Positions 27,269-37,155 of a stretch of 64,000 nucleotides of DNA are shown one piece after another (within the stretch, counting starts at the first letter, position 1; every line of letters begins with the position of its first letter). The notes under the pieces are model-generated. The model did not search any database. It saw nothing but the letters and a program-made list of their open reading frames with translations, and had not been told where the DNA came from. A program made the translations under genes and the position numbers. The DNA comes from Halothiobacillus sp. (GTDB lineage Bacteria; Pseudomonadota; Gammaproteobacteria; Halothiobacillales; Halothiobacillaceae): NCBI GenBank assembly GCA_016278265.1, contig JADQCE010000003.1, forward strand, positions 372,001 to 436,000, read 5' to 3'.

Positions 27269-28435
27269 ATGGCCCAGTCCCTCGATGACATTTCCCGCCA
27301 GCTGAAAAAGCGTCACCGCAAGTCTGCCCGGATGAAGTGGCTGTCGATGTCGGCGCTGATTGCTGCCGGTGCCTTCCTGCTGCTCTTCCTTGCCGACATG
27401 CTGGTCAAGGGGCTGCCGGCCTTCCAGCAGGGCTATATCGAGGTCGAGATCGACTACAGCGAGCGGGCCGCCGAGCTGCCGCTCGCCGCGGTACAGGCCG
27501 ACGTGCGCGATCTGGTCAGCCGGGGCTATCTGCGCCTGATCCCGGGACGCATGGCCGAGGACGAGTCGCTGCTGGGCACCCAGCGCATGGAGTGGGTGCT
27601 GGCGGATGACGAGGTCGACCAGTACCTCAAGGGGCACGACGCCCGCCTCAAGGACAAGCAGATCGCCGTGATCGATCGGCTGGCCGAACAGGGGCGCGCG
27701 GAGCTCAAATTCAATACGGGCTTTTTCACCAACGGTGACTCCAAGTTGCCGGAAATGGCGGGCCTGGCCTCGGCGGCCATCGGCTCGGTGCTGGTGCTGA
27801 TCATCACCCTGGCCTTTGCCTTCCCGGTGGGCGTGATGACGGCGGTGTACCTGGAGGAGTTCGCGCCGGACAACCGCTTCACGCGCTTTCTGGAAATCAA
27901 TATCAACAACCTTGCCGCGATCCCGTCGATCCTGTTCGGTCTGCTGGGCCTGGCGATCTTCATCAACTTCTTCGGCGCGCCGCGTTCCTCGGCGTTGGCC
28001 GGCGGCCTGACGCTGGGGCTCATGACCCTGCCGATCATCATCATTACCGCGCGGGCCGCGTTGAGCGCGGTGCCCGATTCGATTCGCCATGCCGCCTTCG
28101 GCGTCGGTGCGACCCGCTGGCAGACCGTGCGTGACCACGTGTTGCCCCTGTCGATGCCCGGCATCTTCACAGGCTCGATCATCGGTCTCGCCCAGGCGCT
28201 GGGCGAGACGGCGCCGCTGATCATTATCGGCATGATCGCCTATATCCCGGACGCCCCCACCAGCTTCACTCAGGCGGCCACGGTGCTGCCCGCCCAGATA
28301 TTCACCTGGGCGGGCATGCCGGAATCGTCGTATGTCGAGCGGACCGCGGCGGGTATTCTCGTGCTGCTCTCGGTGTTGATCACGCTCAACGCGACGGCGG
28401 TGTATCTGCGCAAGAAATTCGAGCATCGCTGGTAA
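27269..28435 (+). CDS. pstA: Phosphate ABC transporter permease PstA
   Basis: 388 residues from ATG 27269, preceded by CCGGAAAG. After the first membrane segment ([22 protein letters not shown]) comes a soluble periplasmic insert of about 130 residues ([18 protein letters not shown] to FNTGFF) absent from the short E. coli protein. The permease core follows, with [42 protein letters not shown]. It pairs with PstC. The gene is separated from pstB by 169 bases containing a hairpin. Confidence 0.92.
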   Translation: MAQSLDDISRQLKKRHRKSARMKWLSMSALIAAGAFLLLFLADMLVKGLPAFQQGYIEVEIDYSERAAELPLAAVQADVRDLVSRGYLRLIPGRMAEDESLLGTQRMEWVLADDEVDQYLKGHDARLKDKQIAVIDRLAEQGRAELKFNTGFFTNGDSKLPEMAGLASAAIGSVLVLIITLAFAFPVGVMTAVYLEEFAPDNRFTRFLEININNLAAIPSILFGLLGLAIFINFFGAPRSSALAGGLTLGLMTLPIIIITARAALSAVPDSIRHAAFGVGATRWQTVRDHVLPLSMPGIFTGSIIGLAQALGETAPLIIIGMIAYIPDAPTSFTQAATVLPAQIFTWAGMPESSYVERTAAGILVLLSVLITLNATAVYLRKKFEHRW

Positions 28436-28471
28436 TGAAGCCCGCGTTCGAGTCCCATGTCGCTCCGATCT

Positions 28472-28502
28472 GGCGAGGCGATGGTTGCATCAGCGCCTCG
28501 CC
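28472..28502. repeat. Hairpin between pstA and pstB
   Basis: GGCGAGGCG and CGCCTCGCC form a perfect 9-bp stem with a 13-base loop in the 169-base gap. There is no U tract, so it may be an mRNA processing or stability element rather than a terminator. Confidence 0.55.
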
Positions 28503-28604
28503 GTGCCCCCGTCGGGTGTGCCGTGCGACCTCGGATTCGCATGGCGTCTCCCGGCAGGCGGAACATCCTTTCTCACACGTCAACCAACGACAGGTACGGC
28601 GAGC

Positions 28605-29420
28605 ATGACAACCAAACTCGCATCCCCCGGTGCCCCGGTCACCTTCAACCCGGAGACCACCCACGAGCTCGAGTTGACCGTGCGCGATCTCAAGCTCTGG
28701 TATGGGGACAAGCAGGCGCTGCACGGCATCGATCTGGACATCTACCAGAACAACATCACCGCGCTGATCGGCCCGTCGGGCTGTGGCAAGTCCACCTTCC
28801 TGCGTTGCCTGAACCGCATGAACGACCTGATCCCGGCGGCCCGTGCCGACGGCGAGGTCATGATGGAAGGCCGGAACGTGCTCTCCAGGCAGGTCGACGA
28901 GGTCGCCCTGCGCAAGAAGGTGGGCATGGTGTTCCAGAAGCCCAACCCGTTCCCGAAGAGCATCTACGAGAACGTCGCCTACGCGCCGCGCATGCATGAC
29001 ATCGTCTCCAAGGGCAAGGAGCAGGACGAGCTGGTCGAGCAGTCGTTGCGCGCGGCCGGCCTGTGGGACGAGGTCAAGGATCAGCTCGACAAGCCGGGCA
29101 CCTCGCTTTCCGGCGGTCAGCAACAGCGCCTGTGCATTGCCCGCGCGATCGCCGTGCAACCGAGCGTGATCCTGATGGACGAGCCCACCTCCGCGCTCGA
29201 TCCGATCTCCACGGCGACGATCGAGGAGCTGATGCACGAGCTCAAGCGTGACTACACCATCGTCGTGGTGACCCACAACATGCAGCAGGCCGCGCGCGTG
29301 GCCGACTACACCGCGTTCTTCCACCTGGGCAGCGTAATCGAGTACAACGACACCGCGACCATGTTCTCGACGCCTGAAAAGAAGAAGACCGAGGATTACA
29401 TCACCGGGCGGTACGGCTAA
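28605..29420 (+). CDS. pstB: Phosphate ABC transporter ATP-binding protein
   Basis: 271 residues from ATG 28605. Walker [22 protein letters not shown] loop [18 protein letters not shown], signature [14 protein letters not shown], Walker [16 protein letters not shown] and the switch His in [10 protein letters not shown] are all present. NPFPKSIY is diagnostic for PstB. It drives phosphate import. No phoU follows; the run ends with a strong terminator, so PhoU must be encoded elsewhere or be absent. Confidence 0.96.
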   Translation: MTTKLASPGAPVTFNPETTHELELTVRDLKLWYGDKQALHGIDLDIYQNNITALIGPSGCGKSTFLRCLNRMNDLIPAARADGEVMMEGRNVLSRQVDEVALRKKVGMVFQKPNPFPKSIYENVAYAPRMHDIVSKGKEQDELVEQSLRAAGLWDEVKDQLDKPGTSLSGGQQQRLCIARAIAVQPSVILMDEPTSALDPISTATIEELMHELKRDYTIVVVTHNMQQAARVADYTAFFHLGSVIEYNDTATMFSTPEKKKTEDYITGRYG

Positions 29421-29536
29421 GCCGACAGCTGGCAGGCTAGAAGCCGGAAGCCGCCCTAGGGGCTTGCTGCCACACGAGTGTCGGCTGCGCACCCCTTCCT
29501 GCTTCAGGCTGTCGGCTTTCAGCTCCGGAAAAAGAA

Positions 29537-29569
29537 AAAGCCCCGCGAGTCGACGACCCGCGGGGCTTT
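29537..29569. terminator. Bidirectional terminator between pstB and fbp
   Basis: AAAGCCCCGCG and CGCGGGGCTTT pair perfectly over an 11-base loop. A run of A and G precedes and CTTGT follows, serving the convergent genes on both strands. Confidence 0.8.
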
Positions 29570-29595
29570 CTTGTATCCGGGCTGCCGGTAAGGCC

Positions 29596-30600
29596 TTAGC
29601 CTTCCTTGTGGTAGTCCCAGAGGCGCTGGACCTCGTTCTTGGAGCCCAGGATGACCGGTACGCGCTGGTGCAGCTTTTGCGGCTCGATGGTCATGATCCG
29701 GTCCGGACCGGTGATCGACAGGCCGCCGGCCTGCTCGACGATCATGGACATCGGGTTCGCCTCGTACATCAGGCGCAGCTTGCCGCCGCGCTCGCGGTGC
29801 TTGCTGTCGATCGGGTACATGAACACGCCGCCACGCACCAGGATGCGGTGCACTTCGGCGACCATCGAGGCGACCCAGCGCATGTTGAAGTCCTTGTCCC
29901 GCTCGCCTTCGGTGCCGGCGAGGCACTCGTCGACGTAGCGCTTGACCGGCGCGTCCCAGAAACGCTGGTTCGACATGTTGATGGCGAACTCGGCGGTGTC
30001 TTCCGGGATGGTCATGTTCGGGTGGGTCAGCTTGAACTCGCCGACCGAGCGGTCGAGCGTGAAGCCGTCGACGCCGTCACCGATAGTCAGGACCAGGATG
30101 GTGGACGGGCCGTAGGTGACGTAACCGGCGGCGACCTGCTCGGTGCCCGGCTGCATGAAGTCTTCCTCGGTCGGGTTCTCCTTGCCGGTGGGCGCCTTGA
30201 GGACCGAGAAGATGGTGCCGACGGTGACGTTGACGTCGATGTTCGACGAGCCGTCCAGCGGATCGTAGGTGCACAGGTACGGGCCGCGGTGCTTGCCGGC
30301 CGGCAGGTCGTAGACCTCGTCCATTTCCTCGGAGGCGAGACCGGCGACGTGGCCGCCCTCGGTGAGGATGTCGGTGAACTCGTCGTTGGAGATGATATCC
30401 AGTTTCTTCTGGGTCTCGCCCTGAACGTTCTCGGTCTCGGCGGAGCCCAGCAGGCCGATGAGGTTGCCGCGGCCGACCTGGTCGGCGATCAGCTTGCAGC
30501 CGGCGGCCACGTCGCTGATCAGGCCGACGAAGTCGGCGTCGACGCGACCCTGGCGCTGGTGCTCGGCCAGGTACTGCGAAAGTCGCTTGGCATCAGACAT
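29596..30600 (-). CDS. fbp: Fructose-1,6-bisphosphatase class I
   Basis: 334 residues. The start [18 protein letters not shown] is the conserved N-terminus. The metal/substrate site is [22 protein letters not shown] near residue 118, with GGVFMYP and [14 protein letters not shown] further on, all class I signatures. It converts fructose-1,6-bisphosphate to fructose-6-phosphate for gluconeogenesis and, in an autotroph, for the Calvin cycle. Fructose-6-phosphate is also the acceptor for the sucrose-phosphate synthase in this window. The gene reads away from a TIR element in its upstream region. Confidence 0.95.
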   Translation of the reverse strand: MSDAKRLSQYLAEHQRQGRVDADFVGLISDVAAGCKLIADQVGRGNLIGLLGSAETENVQGETQKKLDIISNDEFTDILTEGGHVAGLASEEMDEVYDLPAGKHRGPYLCTYDPLDGSSNIDVNVTVGTIFSVLKAPTGKENPTEEDFMQPGTEQVAAGYVTYGPSTILVLTIGDGVDGFTLDRSVGEFKLTHPNMTIPEDTAEFAINMSNQRFWDAPVKRYVDECLAGTEGERDKDFNMRWVASMVAEVHRILVRGGVFMYPIDSKHRERGGKLRLMYEANPMSMIVEQAGGLSITGPDRIMTIEPQKLHQRVPVILGSKNEVQRLWDYHKEG

Positions 30601-30667
30601 GGAAAGATCCTCTGTGTCAGTCGAATGGGTAAACGGGATTGGAGACAGGAAGTCTTTGAATGCGTTA

Positions 30668-30896
30668 GGGAAGGTCTGCACGAATCGATGGCGCCTCTGG
30701 CTGGCGGGTTTGTTCGCAATCAAGGCGCCGTGCCGAGTGCGGGCAAACCCGCCAGCCCCATCCGGGCGGGCCGCCAAGGACCCATTTGCGGCGTTGCAGT
30801 CCTTGTGAAGGACACCGCCATTCACGGCGAACTGCGCCTTGCAACTGGGTCCTTGGCGGTCCCGCGGAGGCACTATCGATTCGTGCAGACCTTCCC
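30668..30896. repeat. TIR hairpin element, copy 2 (229 bp)
   Basis: Perfect 22-bp terminal inverted repeats starting GGGAAGGTCTGCACGAATCG. The interior shares GCGCCTCTG and GCCGAGTGCGGGCAAACC with copy 1 and contains further nested complementary segments. It occupies more than half of the 422-base gap between the divergent fbp and PilZ genes, starting 67 bases from the fbp ATG, so it could influence either promoter. The remainder of the gap shows no gene. Confidence 0.8.
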
Positions 30897-31022
30897 GAGC
30901 ATTCAGAGCCGCCCTGCCACAAAAATCGGCGCCTATAGTAACCGATCGCCGGCACCAACCGAACCACGGCCGACGAGCGGCGCTGTTATGCGGTTTCCGG
31001 GCGGCTGCAGGGTAAGGGCAAA

Positions 31023-31808
31023 ATGGGTATGCTGGTCGGCGCTCATGCTCGGGCGGCGCTGGCCGCCCCGGCCGAACCCACGGATCCGGAGTCATCGGTC
31101 TTGGACGATCAGGACATCAAAACCGTCCGCGCGCCCCGCACTATCGAGCGCTCGATCGAGCGATTGTACGAGGCCCGCGGCCATGTCTGGCTGATCCCCG
31201 ATGACGACCCCGACTTTCAGGGTCAGGTCCAGGTGGTCGGAAACGAGCCCGATGCCCGTCGGCTGGTGCTCGACTGCCCCGAACCCGTGGTGCTTCGCCA
31301 TGTGCTGCACGCCCGCCAGGTGCGTCTGCAGGTGGTCATCGACGGTCTGCTGAACTGGTTCTATTCCACCGACCTTGCGACCCGTGAGGAAGATGGCGAC
31401 TGTTACCTGAGCGTTGGCTATCCCCAAGTGATGCAGCGTCTCCAGCGCCGGGCGGCCTTTCGCGTCGACCTCCCCCCGGATGTGCCCGGCACGCTGGCGT
31501 TCTGCCCGTCGCCGCCGCGAGGCGTCACGTCCGGTGACGTGGTCAACCTTTCGGCCACCGGCTGTGCCGTGAGCGTGGTGGGTGAAAAGGACCCGGGGCT
31601 CAAGCCCGGCGACGAGATCAGCGCCGCGCGCCTGAAGGTCGGCGACGGCATCGACGTGCGCCTGGAATTTATCGTGCGCAACCGCCGCCCGGGCGTGGGC
31701 AAGAGCGTGGTCTATGGTCTGGAGTTCGCCGCACTGCCCCCGCGCGACAGCCAGTTGATCGATCGCGAGGTCATGCGCCTGCAACGCCTGAGGCTGACGC
31801 GGGGCTGA
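31023..31808 (+). CDS. PilZ-domain protein (YcgR-like, c-di-GMP receptor)
   Basis: 261 residues. The C-terminal half is a PilZ domain with both c-di-GMP-binding motifs: [10 protein letters not shown] (RXXXR) near residue 141 and NLSATGC (D/N-X-S-X-X-G) near residue 176. The N-terminal half has the weak similarity to YcgR flagellar-brake proteins expected for the YcgR domain. It would respond to cyclic di-GMP, but no flagellar or cellulose genes are near. A second ATG two codons in is possible. It converges on the CBM48 gene, 39 bases apart. Confidence 0.82.
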   Translation: MGMLVGAHARAALAAPAEPTDPESSVLDDQDIKTVRAPRTIERSIERLYEARGHVWLIPDDDPDFQGQVQVVGNEPDARRLVLDCPEPVVLRHVLHARQVRLQVVIDGLLNWFYSTDLATREEDGDCYLSVGYPQVMQRLQRRAAFRVDLPPDVPGTLAFCPSPPRGVTSGDVVNLSATGCAVSVVGEKDPGLKPGDEISAARLKVGDGIDVRLEFIVRNRRPGVGKSVVYGLEFAALPPRDSQLIDREVMRLQRLRLTRG

Positions 31809-31847
31809 GATCCCGACCGCCCCCGCACGGGGTCGGCTGGTCGGGGC

Positions 31848-32153
31848 TCAGGTCCGCAGTACGCCGTTGTCGCCGGTGCCGTACGGGTTGGGCACGTAGT
31901 CGTCGGCCGCCTCGTCGTTGTCCCAGCGTTCCTCGTCGATCAGGTAGCGGAAGGCGTACTCGCCACCCTGCGGCAGGCTGACCGTGGTCCGGTAGCTGCC
32001 GTCGCGCTGGCGTTTGAGCGGCAACGTTTCATCGCCCCAGCCGTTGAAATCGCCGCGCACCTCGACATGGTGTTTCCCGCCGTCGTTCGGGCGGTAACTG
32101 AAGGTGACGCGACACTCGGGACGTACCTTGAGCGGTTTTTTCGTGATCGACAT
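31848..32153 (-). CDS. Stand-alone CBM48 (glycogen-binding/isoamylase N-terminal-like) protein
   Basis: 101 residues from the ATG preceded by GGGAAGG. The whole protein is one early-set/CBM48 domain: VTFSYRPNDGGKHHVEVRGDFNGWGD, then YRTTVSLPQGGEYAFRYLIDEERWDND. Such domains bind glycogen-like glucans, usually as part of branching or debranching enzymes or AMPK beta subunits. Here no catalytic domain is attached and no glycogen gene is adjacent, so it may act as a glucan-binding adaptor. The N-terminal basic stretch is not conserved. Confidence 0.8.
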   Translation of the reverse strand: MSITKKPLKVRPECRVTFSYRPNDGGKHHVEVRGDFNGWGDETLPLKRQRDGSYRTTVSLPQGGEYAFRYLIDEERWDNDEAADDYVPNPYGTGDNGVLRT

Positions 32154-32312
32154 GGCCTTCCCTCCATTGACACACAAAGCCGACCGGGCGCCGGTCGCCT
32201 TAAATTGCCTAAGCAATGTCGGGCGAACGGGCAATCCAGTCAAGTGATTGTTTACGCGACGATCTTGACGGTTGTGTGACGCGGAGGGTGTTTGGCTCGG
32301 AGACGGTCGGGG

Positions 32313-32669
32313 TCAGCGCGTCAGGTTCTTCTCGAGCACCCGCATCAGTCGACCCTCACTGACCAGTCCGGCCGTGACGAAGGCCAGCAGCAGGAGCACC
32401 AGCAGCCCCACGGCCAGGAACAGCATCGGCGCGGTCACGGCCAGCAGGGCCTGGGTGGCCGAGTCGAGGTTGCCGGTCTGCATCAGGTCGAGCACGTGCA
32501 GCGGATTGACCAGGATCGGGCGATGGAAGAAGGCCCAGACATAGAAGCCAACGGTCACCGCGCCCAGCAGGAGTGCAATCGCCGGCCAGATGCGGATCAG
32601 GCGGCGCCGACGCGAGATGATTTGGCGCATGTCTCGCTGCATGTCGTTGGCGGACGGTTTCTTGGCCAT
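32313..32669 (-). CDS. Small two-TM membrane protein, unknown function
   Basis: 118 residues. A basic N-terminus (RQIISRRRRLIRIW) leads into one membrane segment (PAIALLLGAVTVGFYVWAFF), a loop of about 35 residues, and a second (APMLFLAVGLLVLLLLAFVTAGLV). The gene starts three bases after the MoaD-like stop on the same strand, so the two form an operon. I do not recognise the family. Confidence 0.7.
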   Translation of the reverse strand: MAKKPSANDMQRDMRQIISRRRRLIRIWPAIALLLGAVTVGFYVWAFFHRPILVNPLHVLDLMQTGNLDSATQALLAVTAPMLFLAVGLLVLLLLAFVTAGLVSEGRLMRVLEKNLTR

Positions 32670-32672
32670 GGC

Positions 32673-32900
32673 TCAGCCTCCGGTCACCGGTGGGAAGAAC
32701 GCGACCTCGTCGCCATCCGAGAGCGGATGAGCCAGGTCGACATATTCGTGATTGACGGCCGCCAGGGTGTTGCTGGGGCGCTCGATGTCGGTGACCTGCT
32801 GCCAGGCCTCGGCCACCGTGGCGGGGGTCTGGTCAAGCCGGGTCTCGTCGAATCCGATGCGCTCGCGCAGGCTGGCAAACAGGCGGACGGTGATGCTCAT
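32673..32900 (-). CDS. MoaD/ThiS-family sulfur carrier (molybdopterin synthase small subunit-like)
   Basis: 75 residues with a beta-grasp fold pattern (ITVRLFASLRERIG, VNHEYVDLAHPLSDGDEVAFFPPVTGG). It ends in Gly-Gly, which is thiocarboxylated for sulfur transfer. The FFPPVTGG end is typical of MoaD, which donates sulfur to precursor Z to make molybdopterin. MoaE and the other moa genes are not in the window. This adds to the molybdenum-related content of the region. Confidence 0.85.
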   Translation of the reverse strand: MSITVRLFASLRERIGFDETRLDQTPATVAEAWQQVTDIERPSNTLAAVNHEYVDLAHPLSDGDEVAFFPPVTGG

Positions 32901-33103
32901 GGTCGGTCGTTTCGCTGACGGTGAGTGTATGCCCTGCCGGGCGTTTCGACACCTGCGAACGCCCGGTCTGGCAACGCCTATTGTCTGCTAAAGTCTGAAC
33001 CAATCCTAGTCCGGATTGCGCCCCGAGCCACTGGAATCGACCGGGCCGATCGGACCAATCGGGCACGTGTGCCCGGCCATCGACATTCGAGGACGCCCCC
33101 TGC

Positions 33104-35506
33104 ATGAAATGGATCAAGCGCATTGGCCTGCTTTTCGTCGCGATCGTGCTGGTCGCCATACTGGCGATCACAGCCTTCGTTTTGACCTTCGACCCCAATG
33201 ACTACAAGCCGCAGATCGCCGCCCAGGTGGAAAAGCAGACCGGGCGCAGCATCCAGTTCAACGGTGACCTGTCGGTAACGATCTTCCCCTGGCTGGGGGC
33301 GGCCACCGAGGACGTGGTGCTGGCAAATGCCGAGGGCTTCGAGCCCGAGTCGATGATCACGGTCAAGCGACTCGAGGCCAAGGCCGCGCTGCTGCCGCTG
33401 CTGCGCGGCGAGTTCGAGATCGGCACCCTGCTGCTCGAGGACGCCGAGATCCATCTGACCCGCCTCAAGGACGGGCGCAACAACTGGGACGACCTGATCG
33501 AGCGCTCCGCCGATTCGGCCGAGGCATCCAGCGGCGAGCCGGACATGATCGAGCCGCAGGATGGTGGCGGCCCGGCCCTGGCGCTCACGGTCGGTGGTGT
33601 CGATATCCGCAACGCCACCCTGCATTGGCGTGACGAGCAGGCCAATCAGCAACTGACCATCGACGGGCTGGATCTGCAGACCGGCGAACTGACCGACGGC
33701 ACACCCACCGATATCGAGCTGGTCTCGGGCTTTCGCCTGGCGATGCCGGACATGCCGGTCTTGAGCGGTAGCGTCGATCTGTCCACGCGGGCCCAGTTGT
33801 GGCTCGATCGTCAGGACATGCTGTTCGAGGATTTTGAGCTCAATCTGGTGGCCAGCCACGACGAGGGTGCCGAGACCGGCCTGCCCGAGCGCATCGAGGC
33901 GATGCTGCAGGTGGAGAAGGCCGACGTGCGCCTGGCCAAGTCCCAGGCGCGGCTCGACGGGGTGGTGCTCGATCTCAACGGCAAGGGTGTCGGCCCGCTG
34001 ACCTATCTTGAGAGTCATCTCGAAACCGTGCTTGAGGCCGACTGGTCCACCGGTCGTTATGAATTGCCGCACCTGGCGTTGAATGCCGATCTCAAGGGGG
34101 TTCCCGAGGTGGCCAAAACGGTCAGCCTGTCGAGCAATGCGGTGGTCAGCGTGGATATGGGCGGCGGCACCGCCACCATCAGCGACTTCGTGCTGGCCTC
34201 CGACCCGATCAGGGCATCGGGCCATCTCGACGTCAGCGGGCTGGGCTCGGGTGAGTTTGTCGCCAGCGGTCCGATCAATATTGCCGCCTTTGATCCGCGC
34301 GAGTTGGCCGACCGGCTGGGCATGACCGCGCCCGAGATGCGATCGGACGAGGCGCTGCGCGAGTTCGCGTTGACGGGCCAGGTCGACGTCACCCCGTCGC
34401 GGGCAATGCTCGACGATCTACGCGTCACGCTAGACGGAAACCAACTGACCGGCCGTGCCGGTATCGACAACCTCGAGACCGGCCGCCTGTTCGCCCGTTT
34501 GCAGGGCGGTGATCTCGACGCCAACCCGTACCTCGCGCCCAAGACCGAAGGCGACAAGGACGCCAGCGAGCCGTCGGGTTCGGGCAGTGGCGGCAGTGTG
34601 CAAAGCGAGGCCGCCGCCAAGACCGCCGAGATCGACTTGCCGGTGGAGACGCTGCGCGGGCTCAATCTCGATGCCCGCCTGCAACTGGCCAGCCTGCGCT
34701 ACGAGGGCTACCGCCTGAGCAGCCCGGTGGTGCACGTGACGGCGGCCGGCGGTCGGCTGCAACTGGCCGAGCTGACCGCCAATGCCTTCGACGGGGCGAT
34801 CAATGCCAGCGGTGCACTGGACGTGCGCGGCGAGGTCCCGAGCTACGCCGGCAAGGGCCGGATGCAAGGGGTGTCGCTGCAACCGTTGCTTATCGCGGTG
34901 ATGGACGAGGAGCGACTGCTCGGCAAGGGTGACGTCGCCTTTGACCTCACCACCCAGGGCAAGCGCGTCGACCAGCTCAAGGCGGGGCTCGACGGCAATG
35001 CCGATTTCGCCCTGCGCGATGGCAAGGTCAAGGGTTTCGATGTCGGCTACCTGCTGCGTCGGGCGCAGGCGCGCCTCGAGGGCAAGACCGAGCCGGAACC
35101 CGCAGAGCTGTCCACCGACTTCACGGCGATCACCGGCACGGCGGCCATCCGCAATGGCGTGGTGCGCAACGACGATCTGGCCGGCTCCTCCCCGCTGCTG
35201 CGGGTCGCCGGCAAGGGCGAGGTCGACCTGCCGCGCGAGCAGATCGACTACGGGCTGACCGTCACCGTGGTAAACACCGCCACCGGCCAGGGCGGCAAGG
35301 ATCTCGAGCGGCTCAAGCAGGTGCCGGTGCCGATTCGCATCAAGGGGGCGCTCAGCGATCCATCGATCACGCTCGACCTCGAGTCGCTGGCCCGCGAGGC
35401 GGTCAAGAGCGAGGTGAAGGAGCGTGTCGAGGAAGAGATCGACAAGCGCCTGAAGGACAAGGGCGGCGATGCGGTGAAGGAAATGCTGAAGGGCTTCGGC
35501 CTGTGA
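33104..35506 (+). CDS. AsmA family protein
   Basis: 800 residues. One N-terminal membrane segment (IGLLFVAIVLVAILAITAFVLTF) is followed by the typical DPNDYKPQIAAQVEKQTGRSIQFNGDLSVTIFPWLG motif, then long beta-rich repeats and the conserved C-terminal AsmA_2 part (ALRDGKVKGFDVGYLLRRAQ, DYGLTVTVVNT). A Ser/Gly-rich linker lies near residue 490. AsmA-like proteins sit in the inner membrane with a large periplasmic part and help carry phospholipids to the outer membrane. The highly charged KE-rich C-terminal tail is unusual but seen in the family. Confidence 0.9.
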   Translation: MKWIKRIGLLFVAIVLVAILAITAFVLTFDPNDYKPQIAAQVEKQTGRSIQFNGDLSVTIFPWLGAATEDVVLANAEGFEPESMITVKRLEAKAALLPLLRGEFEIGTLLLEDAEIHLTRLKDGRNNWDDLIERSADSAEASSGEPDMIEPQDGGGPALALTVGGVDIRNATLHWRDEQANQQLTIDGLDLQTGELTDGTPTDIELVSGFRLAMPDMPVLSGSVDLSTRAQLWLDRQDMLFEDFELNLVASHDEGAETGLPERIEAMLQVEKADVRLAKSQARLDGVVLDLNGKGVGPLTYLESHLETVLEADWSTGRYELPHLALNADLKGVPEVAKTVSLSSNAVVSVDMGGGTATISDFVLASDPIRASGHLDVSGLGSGEFVASGPINIAAFDPRELADRLGMTAPEMRSDEALREFALTGQVDVTPSRAMLDDLRVTLDGNQLTGRAGIDNLETGRLFARLQGGDLDANPYLAPKTEGDKDASEPSGSGSGGSVQSEAAAKTAEIDLPVETLRGLNLDARLQLASLRYEGYRLSSPVVHVTAAGGRLQLAELTANAFDGAINASGALDVRGEVPSYAGKGRMQGVSLQPLLIAVMDEERLLGKGDVAFDLTTQGKRVDQLKAGLDGNADFALRDGKVKGFDVGYLLRRAQARLEGKTEPEPAELSTDFTAITGTAAIRNGVVRNDDLAGSSPLLRVAGKGEVDLPREQIDYGLTVTVVNTATGQGGKDLERLKQVPVPIRIKGALSDPSITLDLESLAREAVKSEVKERVEEEIDKRLKDKGGDAVKEMLKGFGL

Positions 35507-35558
35507 GTCGGCCCGACGCTGGCAACTGGCGAGCGGTCGGCCACCCCCGCTGCGGGTC

Positions 35559-36614
35559 GTGACCGCCCCGTTCGCCGAACGGCTGCTGGCCTGGTTTGAC
35601 GACCACGGTCGGCATGACCTGCCGTGGCAGCACCCGCGCACGCCCTACCGGGTGTGGGTCTCGGAGATCATGCTCCAGCAGACCCAGGTCGCCACGGTCA
35701 TCCCGTATTTCGAGCGCTTCATGGCGCGTTTCCCGGATGTCGAGTCGCTTGCGGCCGCCGAGCCCGATGCGGTGCTCGCCCTGTGGTCGGGGCTGGGTTA
35801 CTACGCCCGCGCCCGCAACCTCCATGCCGCCGCCAGGCAGATGATCGAGTCTGGTGTGCCCGAGACGATCGAGGGCTGGGCGGAGCTGTCGGGTGTCGGG
35901 CCGTCGACCGCGGCGGCGATCGTTGCCCAGGCCTTCGACCGGCGGGCGGTGATCCTGGATGGCAACGTCAAGCGGGTGCTCGCCCGGCATGCCGCGGTCG
36001 ATGCCCCGATGGAAACCGCCGCCACCCAGCGCGAGCTGTGGTCGCTGGCCGAGGCATACACCCCGGCCTGCCGTCCCGCCGACTACACCCAGGCGATCAT
36101 GGATCTGGGCGCGACCATCTGTCGGCGCGGCACGCCCCGTTGTGATGTCTGTCCGGTGAGCGAGGACTGCCAGGCACGCCGGCAGGGTCGCGAACAGGAA
36201 CTGCCGGCTCGTCGGCGGCGCAAGCCCAAGCCGGTGCGCGAGCGGGTGCTGCTGTGGCTGGAAGATGGTGAAGGGCGAGTTTTCCTGGAAAAGCGTCCGC
36301 CGAGTGGCATCTGGGGCGGCCTTGCCTGCCTGCCGGTGAGCGAAACGCCCGAGGCGGTCGATCGACGGCTGGCCGAGCTTGGGTTCAAGCCGGCCGACGA
36401 CTGGCAGGCACTGGGCCAGCTACGGCATGTCTTCAGCCACTTCGAGCTGGCCGCCGAGGTGTGGGGCATGCGGGTTGCGCCGGCTGCGGTCGCCGATCGC
36501 CACGGTGAATGGCACGCGGTCGAACAGTTGGTCCACGAGCCGCCGGTGGGGCTGCCCGCCCCGATCCAGCGGCTGATCCGCGAGCGCGGCGGGGCGGCAC
36601 TGGGTCAATCGTGA
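35559..36614 (+). CDS. mutY: A/G-specific adenine glycosylase
   Basis: 351 residues from a GTG start. It has catalytic Glu36 in SEIMLQQTQV, the helix-hairpin-helix LSGVGPSTAAAIVAQAF, catalytic Asp134 in ILDGNVKRVLARH, and four cysteines at 188, 195, 198 and 204 (C-X6-C-X2-C-X5-C) for the 4Fe-4S cluster. The C-terminal third is the NUDIX-like domain recognising 8-oxoguanine (FLEKRPPSGIWGGLACLP, RHVFSHFEL). It removes adenine mispaired with 8-oxoG. mutY next to yggX is a conserved gammaproteobacterial pair. Confidence 0.95.
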   Translation: MTAPFAERLLAWFDDHGRHDLPWQHPRTPYRVWVSEIMLQQTQVATVIPYFERFMARFPDVESLAAAEPDAVLALWSGLGYYARARNLHAAARQMIESGVPETIEGWAELSGVGPSTAAAIVAQAFDRRAVILDGNVKRVLARHAAVDAPMETAATQRELWSLAEAYTPACRPADYTQAIMDLGATICRRGTPRCDVCPVSEDCQARRQGREQELPARRRRKPKPVRERVLLWLEDGEGRVFLEKRPPSGIWGGLACLPVSETPEAVDRRLAELGFKPADDWQALGQLRHVFSHFELAAEVWGMRVAPAAVADRHGEWHAVEQLVHEPPVGLPAPIQRLIRERGGAALGQS

Positions 36615-36775
36615 ATCCTGCTCGTCTCGCTGGCACCGCCGGCTTTTTCGGTGGGATGTCGGTACGGTAATGTCCAACCCCGCCCGCTGACTGTCGGGCG
36701 GCCCCTGCCGGCACTGTTATCATCCCGGTCACATTTCTCGGGCATGTTCCGCACCGAGTCGCAAACGAGGTTTAC

Positions 36776-37057
36776 ATGACTGACCGCACCGTTTTCTGCC
36801 AGCGCCTGCAGTGCGAGGCCGAGGCCCTGCCCAAGCCGCCCTATCCGGGCGAGATGGGCGAGCGCATCTACAACAACATCTCCAAGGCCGCCTGGCAGCA
36901 GTGGCTGGCGCACCAGACCATGCTGATCAACGAGTATCGCCTGACGCCGATCGACCCCAAGGCGCGCGAATTCCTGCTCCGCGAGATGGAGAAATTCCTG
37001 TTCGAGGGCAGCGAGGACAAGCCGGAAGGCTACGTCCCGCCGAGCGAGGGCGAATAA
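36776..37057 (+). CDS. yggX: YggX-family Fe(II)-trafficking protein
   Basis: 93 residues covering the entire family: [53 protein letters not shown]. The single conserved Cys is at position 8. YggX helps protect Fe-S clusters from oxidative damage, in keeping with the Fe-S enzyme MutY upstream. A 161-base gap separates the two, and a strong hairpin lies just downstream. Confidence 0.95.
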   Translation: MTDRTVFCQRLQCEAEALPKPPYPGEMGERIYNNISKAAWQQWLAHQTMLINEYRLTPIDPKAREFLLREMEKFLFEGSEDKPEGYVPPSEGE

Positions 37058-37088
37058 TTCCCCGAGCGGGGTGTTGAGCCGTTGGGGT

Positions 37089-37151
37089 GTCGGACTGAAG
37101 TCCGACCTACAACGGAAGCCCCGCCACCCGTAGGTCGGACTTCAGTCCGAC
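37089..37151. repeat. Paired GTCGGACTGAAGTCCGAC hairpins
   Basis: Two inverted 22-bp copies (37089-37110 and 37130-37151) flank a 19-base spacer. Each copy is itself palindromic (GTCGGACTGAAGTCCGAC plus CTAC). The pair fills the gap between yggX and the convergent HAD gene, where it may terminate both. The same unit occurs singly at 50500-50521, and a variant at 48936-48953. Confidence 0.85.
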
Positions 37152-37155
37152 ACGG

